This document shows, in pieces, positions 18,979 to 26,855 of a DNA stretch of 64,000 nucleotides. The DNA lies in NCBI RefSeq assembly GCF_021603585.1, contig NZ_BQHI01000003.1, positions 248,001 to 312,000 of the forward strand, in the 5' to 3' direction. Below the pieces are notes generated by a model. The model had not been told where the DNA came from, searched no databases, and worked only from the letters and a program-made list of their open reading frames with translations. This DNA is from Pseudomonas sputi (GTDB lineage: Bacteria; Pseudomonadota; Gammaproteobacteria; Pseudomonadales; Pseudomonadaceae). Each line of letters starts with the position of its first letter. Position 1 is the stretch's first letter. A program made the translations under genes and the position numbers.

Positions 18979-20481
18979 ATGAGCGACCTACAACTCGATC
19001 CGCAAGCCCTGCAACAGGAAGAAAACTCCCTGATCGCCCTGCGCAAGGAAAAGCTTGCTGCCGAGCGCGCCAAGGGCAATGCCTTCCCGAACGACTTCCG
19101 CCGCGACAACTACTGCGATGCGTTGCAGAAACAGTACGCGGACAAGACCAAGGAAGAGCTGGCAGAGGCGGCGATCCCGGTCAAGGTTGCAGGTCGCATC
19201 ATGCTCAACCGTGGCTCGTTCATGGTGATCCAGGACATGACCGGTCGCATCCAGGTCTATGTCAACCGCAAGACCCTGTCCGAAGAAACCCTGGCCGCGG
19301 TGAAAACCTGGGACATGGGCGACATCATCGCCGCCGAAGGCACCCTGGCCCGCTCCGGCAAGGGCGACCTGTACGTCGAGATGACCAGCGTGCGCCTGCT
19401 GACCAAGTCCCTGCGCCCACTGCCGGACAAGCACCACGGCCTGACCGACACCGAGCAGCGCTACCGTCAGCGCTACGTTGACCTGATCGTCAACGAAGAC
19501 GTGCGCCAGACTTTCCGCGTCCGTTCGCAAGTGATCGCGCACATCCGCAGCTTCCTGATGAAGCGCGACTTCCTCGAAGTCGAAACGCCGATGCTGCAGA
19601 CCATTCCTGGCGGCGCTGCGGCCAAACCGTTCGAAACCCACCACAACGCGCTGGACATGGAAATGTTCCTGCGCATCGCGCCAGAGCTGTACCTCAAGCG
19701 CCTGGTGGTTGGCGGTTTCGAAAAAGTATTCGAGATCAACCGCAACTTCCGTAACGAAGGTGTTTCGACGCGTCACAACCCTGAGTTCACCATGTTGGAG
19801 TTCTACCAGGCTTACGCCGACTACGAAGACAACATGGACCTGACCGAAGAACTGTTCCGCGAGCTGGCGCAGTTGGTGCTGGGCAGCACCGACGTGCCGT
19901 ACGGCGACAAGGTGTTCCACTTCGGCGAGCCGTTCGTGCGCCTGTCGGTGTTCGACTCGATCCTCAAGTACAACCCGGAGCTGACCGCCGATGACCTGAA
20001 CGACATCGACAAGGCTCGCGACATCGCCAAGAAGGCCGGCGCCAAGGTGCTGGGCTTCGAAGGTCTGGGCAAGCTGCAGGTGATGATTTTCGAAGAACTG
20101 GTCGAGCACAAGCTGGAACAGCCGCACTTCATTACCCAGTACCCGTTCGAAGTGTCGCCGCTGGCCCGTCGCAACGACGACAACCCGAACGTCACCGACC
20201 GCTTCGAGCTGTTCATCGGCGGCCGTGAAATCGCCAACGCCTATTCCGAGCTGAACGACGCGGAAGACCAGGCCGAGCGCTTCATGGCGCAGGTGGCCGA
20301 CAAGGACGCCGGCGACGACGAAGCCATGCACTACGACGCCGACTTCGTTCGCGCGCTGGAGTACGGCATGCCGCCGACGGCCGGTGAAGGTATCGGCATC
20401 GACCGTCTGGTGATGCTGCTGACCAACTCCCCGTCGATCCGCGACGTGATCCTGTTCCCGCACATGCGGCCACAAGCGTAA
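18979..20481 (+). CDS. lysS: lysyl-tRNA synthetase, class II
   Basis: Charges tRNA-Lys with lysine in the cytoplasm; 500 residues, typical for the class II enzyme. The N-terminal anticodon-binding OB fold covers about residues 60-160 ([20 protein letters not shown]). The catalytic core has motif 2 in [20 protein letters not shown] and motif 3 in [13 protein letters not shown] near the end. The ATG at 18979 is preceded only by a weak purine-rich stretch (AATTTAAAGAC). A terminator follows 10 bp after the stop. Confidence 0.97.
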   Translation: MSDLQLDPQALQQEENSLIALRKEKLAAERAKGNAFPNDFRRDNYCDALQKQYADKTKEELAEAAIPVKVAGRIMLNRGSFMVIQDMTGRIQVYVNRKTLSEETLAAVKTWDMGDIIAAEGTLARSGKGDLYVEMTSVRLLTKSLRPLPDKHHGLTDTEQRYRQRYVDLIVNEDVRQTFRVRSQVIAHIRSFLMKRDFLEVETPMLQTIPGGAAAKPFETHHNALDMEMFLRIAPELYLKRLVVGGFEKVFEINRNFRNEGVSTRHNPEFTMLEFYQAYADYEDNMDLTEELFRELAQLVLGSTDVPYGDKVFHFGEPFVRLSVFDSILKYNPELTADDLNDIDKARDIAKKAGAKVLGFEGLGKLQVMIFEELVEHKLEQPHFITQYPFEVSPLARRNDDNPNVTDRFELFIGGREIANAYSELNDAEDQAERFMAQVADKDAGDDEAMHYDADFVRALEYGMPPTAGEGIGIDRLVMLLTNSPSIRDVILFPHMRPQA

Positions 20482-20491
20482 GTGTTTCAAT

Positions 20492-20524
20492 AAAAAAGCC
20501 GCCTGAAATGGGCGGCTTTTTATT
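20492..20524 (+). terminator. rho-independent terminator after lysS
   Basis: AAGCCGCC and GGCGGCTT form an eight-base-pair stem with a short loop, flanked by an A-run upstream and TTTTTATT downstream. Confidence 0.9.
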
Positions 20525-20587
20525 GCCTGTCTGGTACAAACGTATCAAATGGTTAATTTTGAAAAAAACAACAGAGGTATGCCTGTC

Positions 20588-21304
20588 GTGATCGGTGCAA
20601 TGGCTCAAGAGGGTGCAGCGGGAATCGCCACTGCGGTCGCTGAAAGTGTTCAGTACCAGGGCCGCAAGGCCAGCCGGCAGGGCAGTGAACAGCGTCGACA
20701 GGACATTCTCGATGCGGCGATGCGCATTGTCGTGCGCGACGGCGTGCGGGCCGTGCGTCACCGGGCGGTGGCGGCCGAGGCCGGTGTGCCGCTGTCGGCC
20801 ACCACGTATTACTTCAAGGACATCGATGACCTGCTCACCGATACCTTCGCCCAGTACGTCGAACGCAGCGCGGCCTACATGGCCAAGCTGTGGATCAACA
20901 ACGAAGGCCTGCTGCGTGAGATGGTGGTCAGCGGTGACGGCAGCCCGGAATCGCGTTCGCAGCTGGCTGACGATATCGCCCGGTTGATGGCCGACTACGT
21001 GCACCGGCAACTGGTCAACCGCCGCGAGCACTTGATGGCCGAGCAGGCGTTTCGCCAGGAAGCGCTGCTCAACCCGCGTCTGGCGGAGCTGGTGCGTTCC
21101 CATCAGCAGATTCTGTTGCAAGGCACCTGCCAGTTGTTCCAGGTATTGGGCTCACGCGAGCCGCAGCAGGATGCCAAGGTGTTGACGGCGATTATCGGAC
21201 GGATGGAATATCAGGGCCTGCTCAACGACGCCGAGCCTTTGGCCGAAGAGGACATGCTCGGCATTCTGACGCGCTATATGCACCTGGTACTCGCGTCGGT
21301 GTAA
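20588..21304 (+). CDS. TetR-family transcriptional regulator
   Basis: A one-domain regulator of about 238 residues. The N-terminal helix-turn-helix is clear: RRQDILDAAMRIVVRDGVRA followed by VAAEAGVPLSATTYYFKDID, a classical TetR recognition region. The C-terminal ligand domain is not diagnostic. The start is uncertain: a GTG at 20588 has GAGG ten bases upstream, while ATG codons at 20549, 20579 and 20600 are in frame but poorly spaced from any ribosome-binding site. A gene of this type after lysS is usual in Pseudomonas; its target may be the lipoprotein gene downstream or an unlinked operon. Confidence 0.88.
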   Translation: MIGAMAQEGAAGIATAVAESVQYQGRKASRQGSEQRRQDILDAAMRIVVRDGVRAVRHRAVAAEAGVPLSATTYYFKDIDDLLTDTFAQYVERSAAYMAKLWINNEGLLREMVVSGDGSPESRSQLADDIARLMADYVHRQLVNRREHLMAEQAFRQEALLNPRLAELVRSHQQILLQGTCQLFQVLGSREPQQDAKVLTAIIGRMEYQGLLNDAEPLAEEDMLGILTRYMHLVLASV

Positions 21305-21314
21305 TTCTCGACCC

Positions 21315-21348
21315 TGATCGTTCCCACGCGGAGCGTCGAAACGATCAG
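21315..21348. repeat. short GATCGTTCCCACGC-type palindrome
   Basis: CTGATCGTTCCCACGC at the left and a diverged AAACGATCAG at the right form a truncated copy of the repeat family. It lies between the TetR gene stop and the next gene. The outer ten bases are perfectly inverted. Confidence 0.7.
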
Positions 21349-21383
21349 CAGGGGAAGGTGTTTCAGGTTCTAGGGAGTGTCGA

Positions 21384-21938
21384 ATGAAAGCCTGGCGTGG
21401 CGTGCTGATCGCCTTGTCGTTCCTGCTGCTCAGCGGTTGTCTGGTGACCTTCCGCGAGCCGCTGCCCGCCAGTGAACCGGCGCCCAAGGGCCTGCTCGGT
21501 CATTGGGCGAGCACCAACGCCTGGGGCGAAGCGATGAACCTGGAACTGACCCGGATCGGCAACGACCGATATCAGGCCGTCGCCTGGTTCAGGGCCAAGC
21601 CCCGGGAGCGCGAGGCGTTTCCGTTCACGGTGGCGCGCCATGGCAACCGCTGGTACCTGTCGGCGAAGGTGCCGGCGCAATACGGCGGGCACTTCACCAT
21701 CGTCGGTTTCGAGATCACCGACAAGCGCGAACTGGTGATCTACAACCTCGACCTCGAGCAGATCAACCAAGCCATCGCCCAGAAAACCCTCGACGGCCAG
21801 GGTTTCCAGACCGATGACGGCGACGGCGTGCAGGTCGACAGCCCGCTTGAAAAGGTCTTTGCTTACCTCGACGACCCGGCCAATTCCGACGTTTTCGTCG
21901 AAGCGGCGCGCTATCAGCAGCAGGCCAAGGCCAAATAA
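21384..21938 (+). CDS. conserved lipoprotein of unknown function
   Basis: A 184-residue protein with a lipoprotein signal peptide; the lipobox is LLSGC, giving a mature N-terminal Cys19. The mature part begins LVTFREPLPASEPAPKGLLG, followed by WASTNAWGEAMNLELTRIGN and a beta-rich domain ending in an alanine/lysine tail. I recognise no enzyme motif. The residue after the lipidated Cys is Leu, not Asp, so outer-membrane sorting is expected. It lies 34 bp upstream of the QEGLA-motif gene and is probably co-transcribed with it. Confidence 0.8.
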   Translation: MKAWRGVLIALSFLLLSGCLVTFREPLPASEPAPKGLLGHWASTNAWGEAMNLELTRIGNDRYQAVAWFRAKPREREAFPFTVARHGNRWYLSAKVPAQYGGHFTIVGFEITDKRELVIYNLDLEQINQAIAQKTLDGQGFQTDDGDGVQVDSPLEKVFAYLDDPANSDVFVEAARYQQQAKAK

Positions 21939-21971
21939 TTCAGTTCGTCACGTTTTCTACAGGAGTTTCGG

Positions 21972-23249
21972 GTGGACGATTACCAGCAGACGATACGCAT
22001 TCTGTCCGATCGCATAGTGCTGGCGCAGACGCCGATCCGCGTGCTCGACGCGGTCAAGTGGGACGAGAACATCCGCAAGGGCTTCCTCAAGGCCAAGGGC
22101 AAGGAATTGCCGGCGGTGGATCGCGATTATTACCTCAACCGGCCGCTGTCCTTCGATTCGAGCAAGGTCAAACTGGAATTCCAGAACATCGAACGGGACA
22201 TCACCCGTCAGCTCGGCCAGTTCAACCCGGTCGGCCAGATCATGCGCCGCATGTGCAAGGAATACCGGATGGTGGTGCGCATGCTCGAAGCGCGCGGCAC
22301 CGAGGATTTCGGCCTGATTTCCCAGGAGCTGTACGGCGCCGCGTCCGATGCGTTTCACGCCGGCGACCCGACCCTGGCCGACCTTGGCCTGATGATGTCC
22401 GACTACCTGAACAACATCGACGGTCGTGGCGACCTGAAGGATGAGCCGAAGACCCTGACCGCCAAGGACGCCGTTCACCTGCTGCAAACCCGCCTGAACA
22501 AGGTGTTCGGCGAGGCCGAGGAAACCATTCGTGTGTTCGAGTCCGACGGGATCGTCGCTGACGCTGCGGCGGGCGCCGACTACATCAAGATTCGCACCGA
22601 CGCGATGTTTAACGACCGCGACGTGCGGGCGCTGGAGGTTCACGAAGGCCTGGTGCATGTCGGTACCACGCTAAACGGCTTGAACCAGCCGATCTGTACT
22701 TTCCTGTCCAAGGGGCCGCCCTCATCGACGGTGACTCAGGAAGGCCTGGCGATTCTGATGGAAATCATCACCTTCGCTTCCTACCCGAGTCGTTTGCGCA
22801 AGCTGACCAACCGCACCCGCGCCATTCACATGGTCGAGGAGGGTGCGGACTTTTTGCAGATCTTCGAGTTCTTCCGCGAGCAGGGCTTCGAAATGGCGGA
22901 AAGCTACGGCAACGCCAGTCGGGTTTTCCGTGGTTCGACGCCGACCGGTCTGCCATTCACCAAAGACTTGTCCTACCTCAAGGGCTTCATCATGGTTTAC
23001 AACTACATTCAGTTGGCCGTGCGCAAGGGCAAGCTTGAGCAGATCCCGTTGCTGTTCTGCGGCAAGACCACGCTGGAAGACATGCGAACCCTGCGTCAGC
23101 TGGTGGACGAAGGCCTGGTGGTGCCGCCCAAGTACCTGCCGGACCAGTTCCGCGACATGAACGCGTTGTCGGCGTGGATGTGTTTCTCCAACTTCCTCAA
23201 CCACTTGAGCCTGGACCGGATCGAGGCGGATTACTCCAACATCCTGTGA
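21972..23249 (+). CDS. DUF1704 / QEGLA-motif protein, putative HExxxH metallopeptidase
   Basis: A 425-residue cytoplasmic protein starting at GTG, with AGGAG a few bases upstream. It belongs to the family annotated as flavohemoglobin expression-modulating QEGLA motif protein. The atypical zinc motif HEGLVH (H224, E225, H229) is followed 28 residues later by the TQEGLA motif, whose E257 is the likely third ligand. The animal members of DUF1704 (MATCAP) are tubulin tyrosine carboxypeptidases with the same HExxxH and distal-glutamate layout, so a peptidase role is likely. The older flavohemoglobin name has no support in this locus. The substrate in bacteria is unknown to me. Confidence 0.85.
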   Translation: MDDYQQTIRILSDRIVLAQTPIRVLDAVKWDENIRKGFLKAKGKELPAVDRDYYLNRPLSFDSSKVKLEFQNIERDITRQLGQFNPVGQIMRRMCKEYRMVVRMLEARGTEDFGLISQELYGAASDAFHAGDPTLADLGLMMSDYLNNIDGRGDLKDEPKTLTAKDAVHLLQTRLNKVFGEAEETIRVFESDGIVADAAAGADYIKIRTDAMFNDRDVRALEVHEGLVHVGTTLNGLNQPICTFLSKGPPSSTVTQEGLAILMEIITFASYPSRLRKLTNRTRAIHMVEEGADFLQIFEFFREQGFEMAESYGNASRVFRGSTPTGLPFTKDLSYLKGFIMVYNYIQLAVRKGKLEQIPLLFCGKTTLEDMRTLRQLVDEGLVVPPKYLPDQFRDMNALSAWMCFSNFLNHLSLDRIEADYSNIL

Positions 23250-23266
23250 CCACACCGATCACCGTT

Positions 23267-23344
23267 GATCGTTCCCACGCTCTGCGTGGGAATGCCGCCA
23301 TGGACGCTCCGCGTCCACTGTGACGCGGAGTGTGGGAACGATCT
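23267..23344. repeat. GATCGTTCCCACGC-type extragenic palindromic repeat
   Basis: Begins GATCGTTCCCACGCTCTGCG and ends GTGTGGGAACGATC, with an internal GACGCTCCGCGTC hairpin. It fills most of the 124-bp gap between the DUF1704 gene and the hydrolase gene. Confidence 0.85.
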
Positions 23345-23373
23345 AAACCCGAAATTTTGCGAGGTTTCACCGG

Positions 23374-24288
23374 ATGAGAATCCTCGGCATCCTTTGCCTG
23401 CTCCTGACCCTCGGCGGTTGCAGCTCGTTGCTGTTCTACCCCGAGCCCGGCCAGATCTTCACCCCGGAAAAGGCCAAACTCGAATACCGCACCGTTACCC
23501 TCAACACCGCCGACGGCCTCAAGCTGAACGCCTGGTGGCTGCCGGCCAACCCCGGGGTCGAGGTCAAGGGCACGGTGCTGCACCTGCACGGTAACGGGGG
23601 CAACCTGCCGATGCACCTGGGCGGGAGCTGGTGGCTGCCGAAAAACGGCTATCAAGTGCTGCTGGTGGACTATCGCGGTTACGGCTTGTCCGAGGGCGAA
23701 CCGAGCCTGCCGGCGATCTATCAGGACATCGATGCGGCATTCGCCTGGCTGGACAAGGCGCCGGAGGTCAAAGGCAAGCCGCTGGTGCTGCTCGGTCAGA
23801 GCCTGGGCGGGGCAATGGCCGTGCACTGGCTGGTGCAACATCCGCAAAGACAAAAACAGCTCAAGGCCCTGGTGCTCGACGGTGTGCCCGCCAGTTACCG
23901 CAGCGTCGGCCAATACGCCCTCAGCACCTCGTGGCTGACCTGGCCATTTCAGGTGCCGCTGTCGTGGCTGGTGCCGGACGGCGACAGTGCGATCAACGCC
24001 ATGCCGCAACTCAACGGCGTGCCGAAACTGATCTTCCATAGCCTCGACGATCCGCTGGTGCCCCTTTCCAACGGCATCCGTCTGTATCAAGCTGCGCCGC
24101 CACCGCGCGTACTGCAGTTGACCCGGGGCGGGCATGTGCAGACCTTCGGCGACCCGGTCTGGCGTCAGGTGATGCTGCGCTACCTCGACGATCCCGAACA
24201 CTTCAACGGCCTGCGCCGCCTCGGTGAGATCCCGAACTATCCAACACCCCCGAATTCTGAAGACGAACCACCAGAGAGCCCGCAATGA
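23374..24288 (+). CDS. alpha/beta hydrolase, predicted lipoprotein
   Basis: A 304-residue serine hydrolase of the alpha/beta fold. The signal peptide ends in the lipobox TLGGC (Cys16), so it is probably membrane-anchored in the envelope. The oxyanion-region motif HLHGNGGN and the nucleophile elbow GQSLGGAM are clear. An acid residue is likely in HSLDDPLVP and the catalytic histidine in GGHVQTF. The substrate is not predictable; BEM46/YfhR-type hydrolases share these features. Its ATGA stop overlaps the next gene. Confidence 0.88.
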   Translation: MRILGILCLLLTLGGCSSLLFYPEPGQIFTPEKAKLEYRTVTLNTADGLKLNAWWLPANPGVEVKGTVLHLHGNGGNLPMHLGGSWWLPKNGYQVLLVDYRGYGLSEGEPSLPAIYQDIDAAFAWLDKAPEVKGKPLVLLGQSLGGAMAVHWLVQHPQRQKQLKALVLDGVPASYRSVGQYALSTSWLTWPFQVPLSWLVPDGDSAINAMPQLNGVPKLIFHSLDDPLVPLSNGIRLYQAAPPPRVLQLTRGGHVQTFGDPVWRQVMLRYLDDPEHFNGLRRLGEIPNYPTPPNSEDEPPESPQ

Positions 24289-24614
24289 GTGAAGAACGTA
24301 ACGCCATCCCTCTGATCATCACCGGCATCTGCAGCATCCTCGGCACCGTCGGCGCCCTGTGGTACTACGGCTACCTGCACTTCGCCAAACCCGAGGATGC
24401 ATTGCTGCTCAACGAATTCACCATGCTCAAGACCGTTCCTGGCGAAGACTACAAGGTCTCCCTGACCCCGGCGCCGCAAGTGGCGCAATGCATCGATGGC
24501 GTGCTGGTGCTGTTCGATACCGAGCAGAAAGGCCTGACCGGGGTGCTGGTCAACAGCCAGAAAAAGGCCGTGCGCTGCATGGGCCAGGAGACGCCGCAGA
24601 AGCTCGAAGAGTAA
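24285..24614 (+). CDS. small single-pass membrane protein of unknown function
   Basis: 109 residues. A hydrophobic segment at about residues 8-28 (IPLIITGICSILGTVGALWY) is probably a membrane anchor with a short cytoplasmic N-terminus. The remaining soluble part contains two cysteines (AQCIDG and VRCMGQ) that could pair in the periplasm. It overlaps the hydrolase stop by four bases, so the two are almost certainly co-translated. No family function is recognised. Confidence 0.8.
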   Translation: MSEERNAIPLIITGICSILGTVGALWYYGYLHFAKPEDALLLNEFTMLKTVPGEDYKVSLTPAPQVAQCIDGVLVLFDTEQKGLTGVLVNSQKKAVRCMGQETPQKLEE

Positions 24615-24626
24615 GCCTGCGACAGA

Positions 24627-24666
24627 CAAAAAAGCCCCGCCTGATCAACTCAGGCGGGGCTTTTTC
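24627..24666. terminator. bidirectional terminator between convergent genes
   Basis: AGCCCCGCCTGA and TCAGGCGGGGCT form a 12-base-pair stem with a five-base loop, with A-run and T-run on either side. It should stop both the plus-strand small membrane gene and the minus-strand lptF homologue. Confidence 0.93.
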
Positions 24667-24681
24667 GTTATCGCGTAACGC

Positions 24682-25470
24682 TTAGTTCGAGCTGACAGCC
24701 GAACGCGGCATCACCGGCTGATTGTCGTTGGAAATGGTCACTTCCACCCGACGGTTCATTGCACGGCCCGATACGCTGCCGTTATCCGCAACCGGGTATT
24801 CCTTGCCATAACCCTGTGCGACGATGCGCGACGGGTCTACACCCATCTTGATCAGTGCAACCTGCACCGAAGTCGCGCGACGCTCGGACAGCGACTGGTT
24901 GTAGCTCGCGGTACCGGTGCTGTCGGTGTAGCCCTCGACGATCACTTTGCGATCAGGGTTTTCCTGGAGGAACTGCGCCAGTTTGTTGATGTTCACCAGA
25001 CCGCTGGATTTCAGATCGGCCTTGTTGGTGGCGAACAGCACGTCACCGAAAGTCACCAGCGTGCCGCGATCGGTCTGCTTGGCGTTGAGGCTGTCCTGCA
25101 GCTGCTTGATCTGCTGATCGCGGGCATCCAGACGGGCCTGGGCACGTTGGGCGGCGGCGTTCTTCAGGTTGTTTTCAGCGGTGCGCAGAGCGATGGTCTG
25201 CTTGGCCACTTCTACGCGCTGGTTAGTCAGATAAGCCAGTTGATCGACCTTGGCGGCGTCTTCTTTATCCAGATAAGCCTTGTCGGCCTTGTCCAGATAG
25301 TCGCTGGCGTCCTTGGTTTCCAGCGCTGCGACCTTGCTTGCCTGCGGGTTGGCCTGCAGGCCGGCGTAGTTGGTGCGTGCCTGTTCCAGGTTCGGGTTGG
25401 GCGGCGTGGAGCAGGCAGCCAGGGCAACGCTTGCGGCCAGGAGAGCGGGGATCATCAGTTGTTTACGCAT
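24682..25470 (-). CDS. lptF: OmpA-family lipoprotein (LptF-like)
   Basis: A 262-residue outer-membrane lipoprotein. The lipobox is LAAC at Cys20. Residues 25-145 form a DUF4398-like, helical, alanine/glutamine-rich region. The C-terminal OmpA domain (about 135-250) binds peptidoglycan and shows FATNKADLKSSG, VEGYTDSTG and NRRVEVTI. In P. aeruginosa the equivalent LptF is an envelope-stress lipoprotein important for survival in harsh conditions and depends on AlgU. Only 55 bp separates it from the upstream DUF4398 gene, without a terminator, so they form one operon. Confidence 0.9.
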   Translation of the reverse strand: MRKQLMIPALLAASVALAACSTPPNPNLEQARTNYAGLQANPQASKVAALETKDASDYLDKADKAYLDKEDAAKVDQLAYLTNQRVEVAKQTIALRTAENNLKNAAAQRAQARLDARDQQIKQLQDSLNAKQTDRGTLVTFGDVLFATNKADLKSSGLVNINKLAQFLQENPDRKVIVEGYTDSTGTASYNQSLSERRATSVQVALIKMGVDPSRIVAQGYGKEYPVADNGSVSGRAMNRRVEVTISNDNQPVMPRSAVSSN

Positions 25471-25525
25471 AATCGTTCGTCCTTTCTATCGATAAGAGTT
25501 TCAGCCTTGCGGTCGGGATGCGCGC

Positions 25526-25930
25526 TTACTGCACAGTGCGCTGACTTTCCTGACGCAGTTCCTGAACACCTTTCTGGGAATCCTTCACCGCTTGCTCGGC
25601 TTTCATCGCCTGAGCCTTGCGTTCGGCGACGCGCGCGTCCCACTCGGCCTGTTCGGCGAGGATGCGGGCCTCGTCATACTTTTTGTCGTGCATGGCGATT
25701 TCGGCTTGCTTGAGCTTGTCCTGGGCCTGCTTCATTTCCACGGCGGCGAATTCGGTACCACCGGCGCTGACTGCGCTGTTGACTGCCGATTGAGTCACGG
25801 CGTACTGCTCGGTCGGAGGATTGCCGGCGCAACCGGCCAGCACGAAGCTGGTGCCGATGGCCAGAGCGGCCAGTTTCAGACCGCGCAGGTGGGAGAACGA
25901 GGTTTGGGTCTTCATGGTCTTCAACTCCAT
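25526..25930 (-). CDS. DUF4398 lipoprotein
   Basis: 134 residues with a lipoprotein signal ending in VLAGC (Cys34 from this start). The mature part is helical and rich in Ala, Gln, Glu and Lys, with AEIAMHDKKYDEARILAEQA-type repeats, probably a coiled coil. It shares the DUF4398 region with the following lptF product, so the pair look like relatives with and without the OmpA domain. The ATG at 25930 has AAGGAG eight bases upstream; the ATG at 25915 (MKTQTSF) also has GGAG and is possible. Confidence 0.85.
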   Translation of the reverse strand: MELKTMKTQTSFSHLRGLKLAALAIGTSFVLAGCAGNPPTEQYAVTQSAVNSAVSAGGTEFAAVEMKQAQDKLKQAEIAMHDKKYDEARILAEQAEWDARVAERKAQAMKAEQAVKDSQKGVQELRQESQRTVQ

Positions 25931-26032
25931 TGGTTAACTCCTTGGAAGCTTCGAAATCCATCCTGGTCGAGGAGTGACAACCGTCATGTGTCAGCGCGTT
26001 TTGAAACGCTCGTTCCAGGCGTGGTTACCTGT

Positions 26033-26060
26033 TCCGACCGAAGGCATTTTTCAAAAGTTC
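26033..26060 (-). promoter_or_regulatory. candidate AlgU (sigma-22) promoter for the DUF4398-lptF operon
   Basis: Read on the minus strand, GAACTT (26060-26055) and TCGGA (26037-26033) are separated by 17 bases. This matches the AlgU/RpoE consensus GAACTT-N16/17-TCtgA except for one -10 base. It lies about 100 bp upstream of the start codon. The rest of the 366-bp gap 25931-26296 holds only a REP-like sequence at 26188. Confidence 0.6.
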
Positions 26061-26187
26061 AGAAAAGATGGCTCATCGCCAAAAAATATTCTGACCAGAC
26101 AGACAAGGCTCTAAAGCGGGAACTTTGGCGGGGTAGAGAGGTACGCGCGGGCGAATAATGGCGCAAAAGCGGAGGGGGAATACAGTC

Positions 26188-26219
26188 CCTGTGGGACCTG
26201 GCTTGCCAGCGATGAGGCC
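26188..26219. repeat. degenerate REP-like singlet
   Basis: CCTGTGGGACCTGGCTTGCCAGCGATGAGGCC matches the pattern of the Pseudomonas REP (TGTGGGA, then GCTTGCCAGCGA). The inner CTGGCTTGCCAG forms a short hairpin. It is a single copy with no inverted partner nearby. Confidence 0.6.
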
Positions 26220-26296
26220 ATTAAATTCAACCCGTTTGCGGCTGAATTGACGCCATCGAGGGCAAACCATCTCCCACCGTTTTGAAGTCTCAGGGA

Positions 26297-26641
26297 TCAG
26301 TGTTTCTGCTTGCCGGCAGCCGTCGAGAGGTCGTGCAAATGACGCCGCGACAACGCGAGAAAACGCGGGGTCGGGCCGACGTCTTCATACAGCGGATCGC
26401 CTTCTTCGTCGGTGGCGACCACGGTCGAACCTTTCACATACGGCAGGCTCGCTTCGAACTCTTCGAGGGCGGCGCCGATCAGCTCGCCGAGCAGTTCTTC
26501 GGCGTGGCGTTTGGGGTACATCTCGGCGATTGCCGCCAGGCGTGCGGCAGCTTCCACGTCCAGATGAATCGTGTAGCCGGTGTCGGTCAGGCGACCCTTG
26601 GCGGTTTCTTCCCAATGCTGGGCGAGTTCACGGATTTTCAT
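26297..26641 (-). CDS. small conserved protein, often annotated pilin assembly protein
   Basis: 114 residues, starting at the ATG at 26641 with GAGG five bases upstream; the ATG at 26659 lacks a site. The sequence MKIRELAQHWEETAKGRLT is followed by a helical stretch with YPKRHAEELLGELIGAALEE, then EEGDPLYEDVGPTPRFLALS and a polar, lysine-rich tail. No signal peptide or catalytic motif is visible. The pilin-assembly label is inherited in Pseudomonas annotation and I see nothing here that supports it. It is divergent from ppc, with a 214-bp gap. Confidence 0.75.
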   Translation of the reverse strand: MKIRELAQHWEETAKGRLTDTGYTIHLDVEAAARLAAIAEMYPKRHAEELLGELIGAALEEFEASLPYVKGSTVVATDEEGDPLYEDVGPTPRFLALSRRHLHDLSTAAGKQKH

Positions 26642-26855
26642 AAAAACCTCATGTCGCACCTGCTCTTGGCAGGTCTTGGTGAGTGTCCGGCGTCTGCCGG
26701 CGGCAAGCCGTTGTGGGGCTTACTGTTGAGACTAGCTTCAAGCCTCAAGGTTTAAAGTCCCTTCGTCGTCTGCTTGTAAGAAGCGTCCCGGAGCGGCACT
26801 CTCTGTTCATCCACTCACTTGCGATCCGTCACCGATTACTGCTGGAGAGATGCTG

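Noticed and set aside
18988-20490. 500-codon open frame on the minus strand covering lysS
   Set aside because: Shadow frame of exactly the lysS region; lysS has all class II motifs.
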